DNA of 35,939 nt, from the NCBI GenBank assembly GCA_002716045.1, contig PAZC01000011.1, positions 92,559-128,497 on the forward strand, read 5' to 3'. Shown piece after piece: positions 25,890-34,087 of the stretch. How positions within the stretch are numbered: position 1 is the stretch's first letter; the number at the start of each line of letters is the position of its first letter. The notes under the pieces are model-generated. The model had not been told where the DNA came from, did no database searches, and worked only from the letters and a program-made list of their open reading frames with translations. The DNA is from Opitutia bacterium. Its GTDB lineage: Bacteria; Verrucomicrobiota; Verrucomicrobiia; Opitutales; Seribacteraceae. The position numbers were made by a program, and so were the translations under genes.

Positions 25890-27953
25890 ATGAATGCAGA
25901 GAGCAAATTCCCAATATTATGCATGGCAAAAGAATTCTTGCAGTTCGCCCAAAAATCGGTGGTTCCGACATGGCATGGACTTATCGTGGACGAAAACCTG
26001 CAGTTCATCGTCTCCGGTGAAGAAGAACAAGTAGCTTTGAGCCAGTTGCTGGATCCACCTGTCGATCTAAAAGAACGCACATGGGAGTCAATTGAAGCCT
26101 TCGCTGCCGAAAACCAACCCTTTGGCTTGTTGTCCTGTGATGGATCCGATCCCGCTTCTGATTGGAATGGGCAAAGCGAGGTAAAAAAGGTGACTCTGGC
26201 GAATCGACGCTCGAATTCTGACTTGAAGGCATTGCTTGAGCGTCCTTTCGTCCAACAGTGCGATCTCATTGTATCGGACTTCCTGCCGGAAGAAAGTAAT
26301 GTTAACGAGGGCGAGCAGGATGAGGAATCTTCCGCGATCTCGCTCCCTCCTTGCTTTTCCTTCGTCGCTCCTGCCATTCCGCCTCTTTGCAGGAGAGCCA
26401 GCAATGCAAAAGGGCATTTGCTTTGGGTGGTCGATCCAAGTTCAATGGTTTCGGGCCTGATAAATGAAAAAGTCGCCTCGATCCTTGGGAACATGGAAGA
26501 AGACAAGAACTTGGAGGTGATCTGTATTGAGCCTGATTCATCCAAGGATCTGGAACTGACGAGCAGTTTGGCGAAGGCGAGCGCAGTCCTAGCCGTGACA
26601 GGAGATCCTGCCTTGGGACACTTTCTAATCCGTTCAGCCAACCAATTGGGGATTCCCTGCATCTTTCCCCTAGAGGAACCATGCAGCCCGCTTCGTTTCA
26701 ATGCCGAGGAGCTTGAGCACTACGTCACATACAACAATTACGGCAGAGCAGGCCTTTCCACCAGAGGACTGCTCTCGAAGGCAGTTAAGCGAGCAAAGGT
26801 AGAGAACGCGGAAAAGCCGTTGAAACAAAGAGATGAACAACCATTGGAAGCACCCAGCTCCCTTTGGCGGAGCATGATCGAAGAAAGGAAAAGTGGTCAG
26901 TCACGCCTTCCCTCTTGTCCCAACGGTCATGATATTAGTCGATTTGGAAACGAAGGCGATTTCGAACCGGTTCCCGATTGCGATCTCCCGCCATTGGACA
27001 GCAATAATTTTGACGTCACCCTAACCCCAAGACCCTGGATGGTCCATCCGAACTTCACTCAGTCCATCATTGGCCTGCTCCGGCGTTCCGAGGTGACTGG
27101 AAGCATTGCCCTGACAAGCGCAATTGCCGATCTGCTGAGCGAACATCTGTTAACGCTCCAGCCGGATGCTGAAGTAGCCAGTCGACTTATCAGGAACCTA
27201 ACCCGAAAGGATCCGACATGGTTGGAACGAGTCGCTGAGGATATTTCCACTTGGAGAAAGTCTGGCGTAATAGTGGACGTCGCAAGATCAATTTGGGCCT
27301 CACATACCGATTACAACGAAATCCAAAGCGAGAGCCTGAACGCCAGAAAGCAGGAATTCCAGGGATTGGCCAATCTATTGGTTAAACAAGTGAATTCGAA
27401 CCTCGTCTCTCCCTACATGCCAAATCCCTTGTTCAGGTTTCTGTCGGCCCTCAATCTGGTCGAGGAGCATATGGACGCCATTTCAAAAGTGTTTGCAGCC
27501 CATCCTGCAAACGACCGACTCTATCGGGTCCTGTTGAACTTCTGGGGACTGGTGAACGGAAACTCGGAAGCATGCCAGACCTTGGCCCCGACATACAGCG
27601 ATTCCAGCAACCTGAATCTGGCGCACGGACATTTGTTTTTGTTTTTGGGAATAGCCAATGACTCACTTCCTGACATCGATGAAGCGGTGACCAAAATTTT
27701 GTCCATGGGATATCTTGAAAAATGGATAAACGGACTTGCTTGGGATCGCCTCATGGCAACTTTCTTCCTCGCCCTGATTGGCCTTGAGGAAGAAGCAAAG
27801 CAACAATTTGATGAAAACATCGCGTCCAATCGAATCTTTTCCCCTTTCACTGATTTCTTTGCGAATATACCGAAGTTACGTTCCTCTGGAAAGATCCCGC
27901 TATCAGAACCCCTCTTGGACGAAATTCGACAGAAGCTACAAAAGAAGGAATGA
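25890..27953 (+). CDS. Unrecognised 687-aa protein preceding asnB and a glycosyltransferase
   Basis: I do not recognise the family. There is no signal peptide and no clear membrane helix, so it is probably cytoplasmic. Residues 1-120 are an acidic mixed region. Residues about 170-290 have alternating strands and helices resembling a Rossmann-like half (GHLLWVVDPSS; LEVICIEPDSSKDLE; ASAVLAVTGDPALGHFLIRS; LGIPCIFPLEE). The last part recalls the donor domain of GT-B glycosyltransferases or related sugar-nucleotide enzymes, but no catalytic motif is clear. Residues about 390-687 are helical (SIIGLLRRSEVTGSIALTSA; YRVLLNFWGLVNGNSEA; LMATFFLALIGLEEEAKQQF) and may be TPR-like. The gene is 104 nt upstream of asnB. 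Involvement in glycan synthesis is inferred from neighbours only. An in-frame ATG at residue 12 could be the true start. Confidence 0.85.
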   Translation: MNAESKFPILCMAKEFLQFAQKSVVPTWHGLIVDENLQFIVSGEEEQVALSQLLDPPVDLKERTWESIEAFAAENQPFGLLSCDGSDPASDWNGQSEVKKVTLANRRSNSDLKALLERPFVQQCDLIVSDFLPEESNVNEGEQDEESSAISLPPCFSFVAPAIPPLCRRASNAKGHLLWVVDPSSMVSGLINEKVASILGNMEEDKNLEVICIEPDSSKDLELTSSLAKASAVLAVTGDPALGHFLIRSANQLGIPCIFPLEEPCSPLRFNAEELEHYVTYNNYGRAGLSTRGLLSKAVKRAKVENAEKPLKQRDEQPLEAPSSLWRSMIEERKSGQSRLPSCPNGHDISRFGNEGDFEPVPDCDLPPLDSNNFDVTLTPRPWMVHPNFTQSIIGLLRRSEVTGSIALTSAIADLLSEHLLTLQPDAEVASRLIRNLTRKDPTWLERVAEDISTWRKSGVIVDVARSIWASHTDYNEIQSESLNARKQEFQGLANLLVKQVNSNLVSPYMPNPLFRFLSALNLVEEHMDAISKVFAAHPANDRLYRVLLNFWGLVNGNSEACQTLAPTYSDSSNLNLAHGHLFLFLGIANDSLPDIDEAVTKILSMGYLEKWINGLAWDRLMATFFLALIGLEEEAKQQFDENIASNRIFSPFTDFFANIPKLRSSGKIPLSEPLLDEIRQKLQKKE

Positions 27954-28057
27954 TTCCCCCTTCCGAAAGCCTTTCGCGGAGCAAGTCGAGGCATGCAAAT
28001 GAGAACCAGGCATCGCCATCTGCGAAAAAATCGCCAAGCACAAACTTACCTTTGTAA

Positions 28058-29962
28058 ATGTGCGGTATAGCTGCATGGCTAGAAGCCTCGCCCCGTTCTT
28101 CCGACCAACTTGTTCGGATGATGGAATTGGTTGATCACAGGGGACCCGACGACGAGGGATTCCTCAGCTTAGATGAGTTTGAAGGGTCGCCACTTCGCTG
28201 GAAACAAGGCTCCCTTTCATCCAGCGTTGAGATGCGAATCGCCTTGGGTCATCGCAGGCTTTCGATCATCGACCTATCGCATGCTGGCCACCAACCCATG
28301 TCCCACCCCACCGGGAAGCTTCACTTAGTCTACAACGGTGAAATCTACAATCATCCGGAATTAAGACAGGAACTGGAAGGAAAAGGACATGCCTTCCGCA
28401 GCAAAACCGACACCGAAGTGCTGCTGGCGGCGTGGATGGAATGGGGGGAGGATTGCTTGAAGCGATTCAACGGAATGTTCGCATTCGTACTGCTTGATAC
28501 CGAGGAGCAATGTATCTATGCCGTTCGCGACAGATTCGGAATCAAACCTCTGTATTACTACCAGACCTCAACCGGCGGCATAGCCTTTGCCTCAGAAATA
28601 AAGCAGTTCACCGCACTCAACGACTGGGTGCCTAACCTAAATGGCCAAAGGTGCTACGATTACCTTGCATGGGCTCTGACGGATCACACCGATGAAACTT
28701 GCTTCGAGGGCGTGAACCAAGTGCCTCCCGGAGGAATGATCCGAACCAGTGCCCCCAACGCAAGAGGCGAGCCAAGATTGACGGTGGAGAAATGGTATAA
28801 ACTGCCGGATCGGATTATAGGGATTTCGCTCAAGAATTCCGTCAAGGAAACCCAAAGACTCCTTGCCGACTCGGTTCGACTGAGGCTACGTTCGGACGTC
28901 ACCGTGGGCTCTTGTCTTTCGGGTGGCATTGATTCTTCGAGCATTGTCTGCCTGATCGATCAACTTACAGACAATACCGCAACTCCTCCCAAAACCTTCA
29001 CCGCAAGCTTCCCCGGAGATCCCAAAGACGAAAGCCAATGGAGTGACTTGGTTTCGCAAAACACCCGAACCACTCCCGTTCAAGTTCTTCCGAAATCAAA
29101 TGAAATTCTGATGAACTTGTCTGAGTTGGTTTGGATGCAGGACGAACCGTTTGGGTCTACCAGCATATACGCCCAATCCGAAGTCTTCCGCTCGGCCAAA
29201 GCAAATGATGTAACTGTCATGCTGGACGGACAAGGAGCGGATGAGCAATTCGCTGGTTACGATACCTTTGTAAAGAATCATCTCCGATACCTTAGGGCCA
29301 AAGGTCGGACGAGCGAATTGCGGGAAGAGATAAAGGCAGTCAGAGCATGGAGGGGAAGTAGCTTTCGAAGCTTGGCCGATTGGTTGAAGTCACCCTCAAT
29401 GGAAGGTCGCGAGAAACCAGACTGGTTGAACTTTAGGAAACTTGGAGCCAATCCTGACGACTTGTTCGAGTCCTTGGGCACTCGTGATTGCACGACGGAA
29501 AGCTTGGCCCGGGCGATGATAAGGAAACGCAATCTCCAAATGCTGCTACACTGGGAAGACAGAAATTCCATGGCTCATTCGATCGAGGCTCGAGTGCCAT
29601 TCCTCGATCACCGCTTAGTCGAATACGTTTTGTCAACTCCCGGTGAACATAGGTTAACGGGTGGTACAACGAAAAAGCTGCTTAGAGATGCCATGAAAGG
29701 CATCGTGCCTGATCCCATTTTGAATCGTCGAGACAAGCTCGGCTTCGCAACGCCCGAAGAATCCTGGATTCGAAGACAAGAGCCAAAGGCGTTCGAACAA
29801 TTGGTCGATCAAGCTATCGAGGCGAGCAATGGCATCCTTGCCCCAAATGAAACACGAACTGAAGTGAGAGCTCTCTTGAGCGGAGAAAAGAAATTCACTT
29901 TTCAATTGTGGCGCTTCGCCTGTTTCGGCGCATGGTTGAATCGTTTCTCCTTGTCGCCCTGA
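28058..29962 (+). CDS. asnB: Asparagine synthase (glutamine-hydrolysing)-type amidotransferase
   Basis: A 634-residue two-domain enzyme. The N-terminal class II glutaminase has the nucleophile Cys2 directly after Met, with HRGPDDEGF, ALGHRRLSIIDLS and VYNGEIYNHPELR. The synthetase domain has the ATP PP-loop SGGIDSS at 288-294, then LDGQGADEQFAGYDTFV and HSIEARVPFLDHRLVEYVLS near the end. The chemistry is amide transfer from glutamine to aspartate or a related carboxylate. In polysaccharide loci, AsnB-type proteins often amidate a sugar acid or are of unknown target. The following glycosyltransferase starts about 20 nt after it, or overlaps it if an earlier start is used. Confidence 0.95.
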   Translation: MCGIAAWLEASPRSSDQLVRMMELVDHRGPDDEGFLSLDEFEGSPLRWKQGSLSSSVEMRIALGHRRLSIIDLSHAGHQPMSHPTGKLHLVYNGEIYNHPELRQELEGKGHAFRSKTDTEVLLAAWMEWGEDCLKRFNGMFAFVLLDTEEQCIYAVRDRFGIKPLYYYQTSTGGIAFASEIKQFTALNDWVPNLNGQRCYDYLAWALTDHTDETCFEGVNQVPPGGMIRTSAPNARGEPRLTVEKWYKLPDRIIGISLKNSVKETQRLLADSVRLRLRSDVTVGSCLSGGIDSSSIVCLIDQLTDNTATPPKTFTASFPGDPKDESQWSDLVSQNTRTTPVQVLPKSNEILMNLSELVWMQDEPFGSTSIYAQSEVFRSAKANDVTVMLDGQGADEQFAGYDTFVKNHLRYLRAKGRTSELREEIKAVRAWRGSSFRSLADWLKSPSMEGREKPDWLNFRKLGANPDDLFESLGTRDCTTESLARAMIRKRNLQMLLHWEDRNSMAHSIEARVPFLDHRLVEYVLSTPGEHRLTGGTTKKLLRDAMKGIVPDPILNRRDKLGFATPEESWIRRQEPKAFEQLVDQAIEASNGILAPNETRTEVRALLSGEKKFTFQLWRFACFGAWLNRFSLSP

Positions 29963-29982
29963 TCCAACACGCATTTCCCGAA

Positions 29983-31263
29983 GTGACTGACGAAAATAGA
30001 AAAAGGGTACTTTTCATATGCTATTTCTTTCCGCCAGTTGGTGCTGGCGGAGTATTCAGGGCCCTGAAATTCGCTAAATACCTACCTCAATTCGGTTGGG
30101 ATCCAACGGTATTGACAGTTAAGCCCATGGGGGCCTGGGTAACAGATGAAACGCTCCTCGAACAAGTAAACTGCGAAATAGTCTCCACGGGATCTTTTCA
30201 CCCGGTCGGAAAATTCCGCAAATGGAAAGACGAACACCCGAATGCGTCCCCCGTACTCAAAGGATGCTTGAAGTGGTTCGGGGAAACCCTGCCCGGCAAA
30301 CTCATGGTGCCTGACACTCGGGCGGGCTGGATTCCTTTTGCCATCGCCAAGGCGCTATGGCTCCACATGGCCAAACCATATGATTTGATCCTGACAAATA
30401 GCCCGCCCCATTCAACCCACGCAATCGGCTTGTCATTGAAGAAAATAACTGGTCTACCATGGATTGCAGACTTCAAGGACGGATGGCTTCATGACCCCTA
30501 TCGCCTACCGCAAAGCCATTTACGAGAACGAATGGAATCGGGAATGGAGCGCTGCATAGCAAGAAACGTCGATCATCTGATCACGATCTCAAGACCCTTG
30601 GCCGACTATTTCAAAGAAATTTGCTCCAGCAAGGTATCCATAATTCCAAACGGCTTCGACGAGGAAGACTTTCAAGCTAACGATTCTTCCAAAAGTCCTG
30701 AAGTGACGATCGGATATTTTGGCGCCATCTTCGGGGATCGTGACCCGACCAACTTTCTCCGCGGAGTGGAAAGATACGTCGAAAGCCACCCCAATAAGGA
30801 ACCGCGAATCATCTTCGTGGGTCCGGTGGATTTACCTTCGCGGAAAAAAATTAAGACATTCGATCATCTCGATGTCGAAATCATTCCATACCTCCCTCAC
30901 CACGAATGCCTGGAACTCATGAGCAGCTGTCATGCGTTAGTTACTTTGGTGGGCAATGATCCCAGAAACGATGGAGTACTGACGGGGAAAATATTCGAGT
31001 ATCTTCGATCCGGAGTACCCATCCTGGCGACCTGTCCCAAAGATGGCGCGCTATGGAAATTCCTGAAACCCGTGCAACGCGCATTCACAAGCGCCCCCGA
31101 AAACATCAAGGCAATCGCCGAAGCAGTTGATCACGCCATAAGTTTTTCCAAGAAACCTGATTCCAGCGACTTGCATCCGGAAATGAAAAACTTTGAGCGC
31201 AAGAACCTAACTGGAAAATTGGCCGATCTCTTCAACTTGGTCACGGGAAAAGAGAAAGGCTGA
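29983..31263 (+). CDS. GT-B (GT4-like) glycosyltransferase
   Basis: Transfers a sugar from an activated donor, probably in envelope or exopolysaccharide synthesis at the inner membrane. From the GTG at 29983 it has 426 residues. The N-terminal acceptor half starts KRVLFICYFFPPVGAGGVFR, typical of GT4-like proteins with the glycine-rich loop. The middle has LPWIADFKDGWLHDPY and VDHLITISRPLADYF. The donor half has VSIIPNGFDEEDF, VTIGYFGAIFGDRDP and the GT4-type TGKIFEYLRSGVPILATCP segment. The start is uncertain: an ATG at 29932 would overlap asnB by 31 nt and add a non-typical stretch before the fold, so I prefer 29983. It forms a likely operon with asnB. Confidence 0.92.
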   Translation: MTDENRKRVLFICYFFPPVGAGGVFRALKFAKYLPQFGWDPTVLTVKPMGAWVTDETLLEQVNCEIVSTGSFHPVGKFRKWKDEHPNASPVLKGCLKWFGETLPGKLMVPDTRAGWIPFAIAKALWLHMAKPYDLILTNSPPHSTHAIGLSLKKITGLPWIADFKDGWLHDPYRLPQSHLRERMESGMERCIARNVDHLITISRPLADYFKEICSSKVSIIPNGFDEEDFQANDSSKSPEVTIGYFGAIFGDRDPTNFLRGVERYVESHPNKEPRIIFVGPVDLPSRKKIKTFDHLDVEIIPYLPHHECLELMSSCHALVTLVGNDPRNDGVLTGKIFEYLRSGVPILATCPKDGALWKFLKPVQRAFTSAPENIKAIAEAVDHAISFSKKPDSSDLHPEMKNFERKNLTGKLADLFNLVTGKEKG

Positions 31264-31563
31264 ATTCCAGTCGCCGGAAATTCTGCAAGCTAAGTTCGAT
31301 GGAAATTCCAATGAAATCAATGGATTAGGGCCGAATTTATTTCGATCGCGTTAATCCCTGTTCACATGCGGTTTCCAACAAGATGTGAATAACTTTAGTA
31401 TGATTTTGGAAAAAAGAAGGTTGAACGTTTGACTCAAAGTATTTGTCTTTCCGTCTAGACGGGGTTGCAAATGATGGGGAGCCTGGGGGGGCGCTCGGTT
31501 ATTGGCGATCGTAACAAGTTGAACTTACATTTGGGCAGACAGCCACCAACAGTAATTTTAGTC
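31264..31563 (+). promoter_or_regulatory. Non-coding gap with small palindromes before the coiled-coil gene
   Basis: Three hundred bases without a supported gene. GGAAATTC occurs twice (near 31276 and 31303). The first copy pairs imperfectly with GAATTCC next to the glycosyltransferase stop and could form a weak 3' hairpin. A TATGAT near 31399-31404 could be a -10 element, but it lacks a good -35. A perfect 12-base palindrome is listed separately. A TTG-initiated extension of the next gene (from 31465) runs through the end of this gap. Confidence 0.35.
31451..31462. promoter_or_regulatory. Perfect 12-base palindrome CCGTCTAGACGG
   Basis: The sequence equals its own reverse complement over 12 bases. 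It lies about 100 bases upstream of the coiled-coil gene start and downstream of the glycosyltransferase, a sensible place for a dimeric regulator to bind. No second copy was noticed in the window. The match could also be chance. Confidence 0.25.
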
Positions 31564-32289
31564 ATGACGAGCAAAGAGCAGAGGGAACTAAGGGAGGAAC
31601 AAATCCACTCTCTTAAATGGGCAATCGACGAGCTAAAAAAGGAAAAGGAAGCAATCACTGGTCGACTGGAGGAATCACGTCAGGCAAGTGAATTGAAAAG
31701 CAATTTGAATGATGCACTTTCCGAACAGGAAACCCTCAACAACCGCATTGCGGATCTTCAGGGAAACCTCCAAGAAATAAAGGGTGAAGGAAAAGAGGGC
31801 TACGAAGATGGGGACTTGGACAGCGAGGAATCCTCGTTGGAAGAACGTATCCTCATCGCATCCGAACGCCTGGCGGCCTTGGAACAAGACCGCGACTTGG
31901 AACACATCGCCCAACGATTCAAAGGCGAAGATACTGATAGCGAACCAGCCGGATTCGACCGACTTGCAATAAATCCACCAACAAACGAACAATCCATGGA
32001 AGAAGCCACCAGAGAAAACCGCATCAAACAATCTGATCCTATCGAAGATTCCTCGTCCGAACCGTTGCCACAATTTGGCAACAACGATTCTGACATCAAA
32101 ACAGGTTCTGGTTCGCTCATTTGCCGCGAGTCAACCAGTGACAGTCTGCGCGAAGCTGCTGCCGCCTTGGATCTGGATCCGGAATACCTATTGGACAAAA
32201 GTATCCAAGCGGTGCTGCGTATGATTCAAAGGAACAAGAGCCGTGTAACTTTCCCGTTGGAAGTGAAGCAAGTGGATTCCATCGGCTGA
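31564..32289 (+). CDS. Acidic coiled-coil protein of unknown function
   Basis: A 241-residue hydrophilic protein with no signal peptide. Residues about 1-60 and 65-120 show heptad-like Leu/Ile spacing with many Lys and Glu (REEQIHSLKWAIDELKKEKE; QETLNNRIADLQGNLQEIKG), fitting a coiled coil. Residues 120-190 are acidic and probably disordered. The last 45 residues look like a small helical domain (REAAAALDLDPEYLLDKSIQ, then AVLRMIQRNKSRVTFPLEV), possibly a DNA- or protein-binding element. I chose the ATG at 31564 over a TTG at 31465 because the upstream stretch is unlike the rest. Function unknown. Confidence 0.75.
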   Translation: MTSKEQRELREEQIHSLKWAIDELKKEKEAITGRLEESRQASELKSNLNDALSEQETLNNRIADLQGNLQEIKGEGKEGYEDGDLDSEESSLEERILIASERLAALEQDRDLEHIAQRFKGEDTDSEPAGFDRLAINPPTNEQSMEEATRENRIKQSDPIEDSSSEPLPQFGNNDSDIKTGSGSLICRESTSDSLREAAAALDLDPEYLLDKSIQAVLRMIQRNKSRVTFPLEVKQVDSIG

Positions 32290-32314
32290 ATCCGCTGGTA
32301 GACATCTTGATTTT

Positions 32315-32336
32315 TCAGGCGACAACCAACGCCTGA
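32315..32336 (+). terminator. Stem-loop after the coiled-coil gene
   Basis: TCAGGCG-N8-CGCCTGA is a perfect 7-bp G+C-rich stem, 25 nt after the stop codon. On the plus strand it is followed by CTCTTT, a poor U-tract, so it may be an inefficient intrinsic terminator or an mRNA 3' stabiliser. The remaining 206 bases up to the adaptor gene show no supported gene. Confidence 0.45.
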
Positions 32337-32542
32337 CTCTTTCGAACTCGTAAGGCTCGTTTGCTCATCAAGCTTCTAGCATTGCAAGGACAGGTCTTCC
32401 ATCCATCAGATTTAATGGAGTGGTTTCTTTTCCAAATCCAAAACAAATCGGTCAATTCAGCTTGTAGATTAAAACCGTTCGCTCTAAACCCATTTGAATC
32501 CCAAATCCGGGACCAGCTTAGCCTCAACCATTCTCTTTTCTC

Positions 32543-34075
32543 ATGAAATTCTCAAACCCCCTATTTGTTGGTCTAATCGTTCATTTGCTTTTTGCAGTCA
32601 ACGCATTCACCGCAGACGACGCAAAGCCTGAGAATTCTTCCAAGGGAACGGGGGATTCCAATCAAACCGCAAATAACTCATCTGAGGAAGAAAAGAATCA
32701 ACCGGCTGAACCGAAAACTCACGAAGTCGATCGCAAGCCTTTTGAAATCAAGGTCGAACTCCAGGGATTGTTTGAAAGCTCTCGCATGGAGGAGGTTTTC
32801 ATTACTACTAAATCCTGGGGGGAGCTCTTGGTGCTTGATGCCCTCCCCCAAGGCGCAACGGTTAAGAAAGGAGAATCCCTCGTCTCATTGAACATGGAAA
32901 AAATCGATGAGAAAATTCGTAACACGCGGAACGAGTTGGTCATCATGGATCTCGACAGACAAATCGCCAAGGCAGACCTGAAGCTTGCGGAAATCATGAT
33001 TCCGATGGAGCTAACCACTCTGCAACAAAAGGACAAGGAAACACAGGAAGACCTGGCTCGATACCAAAAAATCAATCGGCCCCATAGCGAAAAAGCCGCC
33101 GAATTCAATTTGAAGACCTACAAGGATAATCTCTCCTACCTTCAGGAGGAATTGAAACAACTAAAGAAAATGTACGAAGCCGATGACCTGACCGAGGAAA
33201 CTGAGGAAATCATTCTCCAGAGAGCCGAGAATGCAGTGGAGAGAGCCAACTTTTCCTTGGAAGGGGCCAAGATACGCCACGAGGAAACTTTGCAATTCAA
33301 TATTCCCCGTGAAGGCAAAAGTATTCGGGAAGCGGCCAAACGGAATCAACTGGCACTGCAGGCAGCTTTAAAGATAAAGCCCGCCGAACTAGCAAAGAAG
33401 CAACTGGAATCAAAAAAGCTCGAACGGCAGCGCGAGAAGGCCTCTGAAAGCCTTTCCCGACTTGAACACGACCGCAAGGCAATGAAAGTGCCCTCGCCCG
33501 CCTCAGGGGTCGTCTATCGGGGTTCTTTCGACAGAGGGAAATGGTCAGGCGCTGGCACCCTCAAGAATCGCCTGCGGAGAGGGGGAGTCCTCAAACCCCA
33601 TGAAGTCTTTATGACCATAGTCGGTCAGGGGCCTATCTTCATGCGAGCTACGCTGACCGAAAAAGACATTCGAAAATTACAGCCGGGGGCCAAAGGTAAA
33701 GTGAAGACAATAGCCTATCCTGATCTTCAACTCTCAGGCACTGTCAGAGAAATTTCCGCAACTCCGGTGGCCCCTGGTCAATTTGACGTGATGGTGGATG
33801 TTTCCATGCCGAAGGATGCTCCGGATCTGCTCCCCGGCATGAACGGCAAGATCGAGATCGTAACTTATCGCAGCGAAAGGGCCTTGGTGGTTCCCTCTTC
33901 CGCCGTATTCAAGGATGAAAAAAAGGGCGAGGGATGGATTGCATACATTCACCGAGAAGGAAAGAAGCCCACTCGCAAAGTAATCAAGGTGGGCAAGAAA
34001 TCGGGGAACCTAACCGAAATACTCGGTGGACTCAAGGACGGGCAGAAAATCCTCGCTGAAAAACCCGGTAAATAA
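32543..34075 (+). CDS. Periplasmic adaptor (HlyD / membrane-fusion protein family)
   Basis: A 510-residue exported protein. Signal peptide at about 1-23 (LFVGLIVHLLFAVNAFTA), then a Ser/Asn/Glu-rich linker to about 60. The first lipoyl half is at about 84-118 (SWGELLVLDALPQGATVKKG). A long alpha-hairpin with heptads occupies about 120-310. The second lipoyl half is at about 313-335 (KVPSPASGVVYRGSFDRGKW). A beta-barrel (IFMRATLTEKDIRKLQPGAK) and a membrane-proximal domain (ALVVPSSAVFKDEKKGEGW; LTEILGGLKDGQKILAEKPG) follow. Such adaptors link an inner-membrane transporter to an outer-membrane channel, but no RND, ABC or TolC gene is in the window. The next gene begins 12 nt later. Confidence 0.9.
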   Translation: MKFSNPLFVGLIVHLLFAVNAFTADDAKPENSSKGTGDSNQTANNSSEEEKNQPAEPKTHEVDRKPFEIKVELQGLFESSRMEEVFITTKSWGELLVLDALPQGATVKKGESLVSLNMEKIDEKIRNTRNELVIMDLDRQIAKADLKLAEIMIPMELTTLQQKDKETQEDLARYQKINRPHSEKAAEFNLKTYKDNLSYLQEELKQLKKMYEADDLTEETEEIILQRAENAVERANFSLEGAKIRHEETLQFNIPREGKSIREAAKRNQLALQAALKIKPAELAKKQLESKKLERQREKASESLSRLEHDRKAMKVPSPASGVVYRGSFDRGKWSGAGTLKNRLRRGGVLKPHEVFMTIVGQGPIFMRATLTEKDIRKLQPGAKGKVKTIAYPDLQLSGTVREISATPVAPGQFDVMVDVSMPKDAPDLLPGMNGKIEIVTYRSERALVVPSSAVFKDEKKGEGWIAYIHREGKKPTRKVIKVGKKSGNLTEILGGLKDGQKILAEKPGK

Positions 34076-34087
34076 ATCTTTGAACCA

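Noticed and set aside
25865-26701. Minus-strand frame of 278 codons
   Set aside because: Antisense to the 687-aa protein. Ser/Arg-rich composition is typical of a shadow frame, and the plus-strand frame is longer and in an operon.
27954-28057. CGAAA-GCC-TTTCG hairpin between the 687-aa gene and asnB
   Set aside because: Only a 5-bp stem and no T-run follows, so not a credible terminator. The genes may simply be co-transcribed.
32415-32546. Small plus-strand frame (43 codons from ATG) overlapping the adaptor start by 4 nt (ATGA)
   Set aside because: The overlap is suggestive of coupling, but there is no ribosome-binding site, no recognisable leader-peptide pattern and the composition is ordinary. 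Treated as chance.
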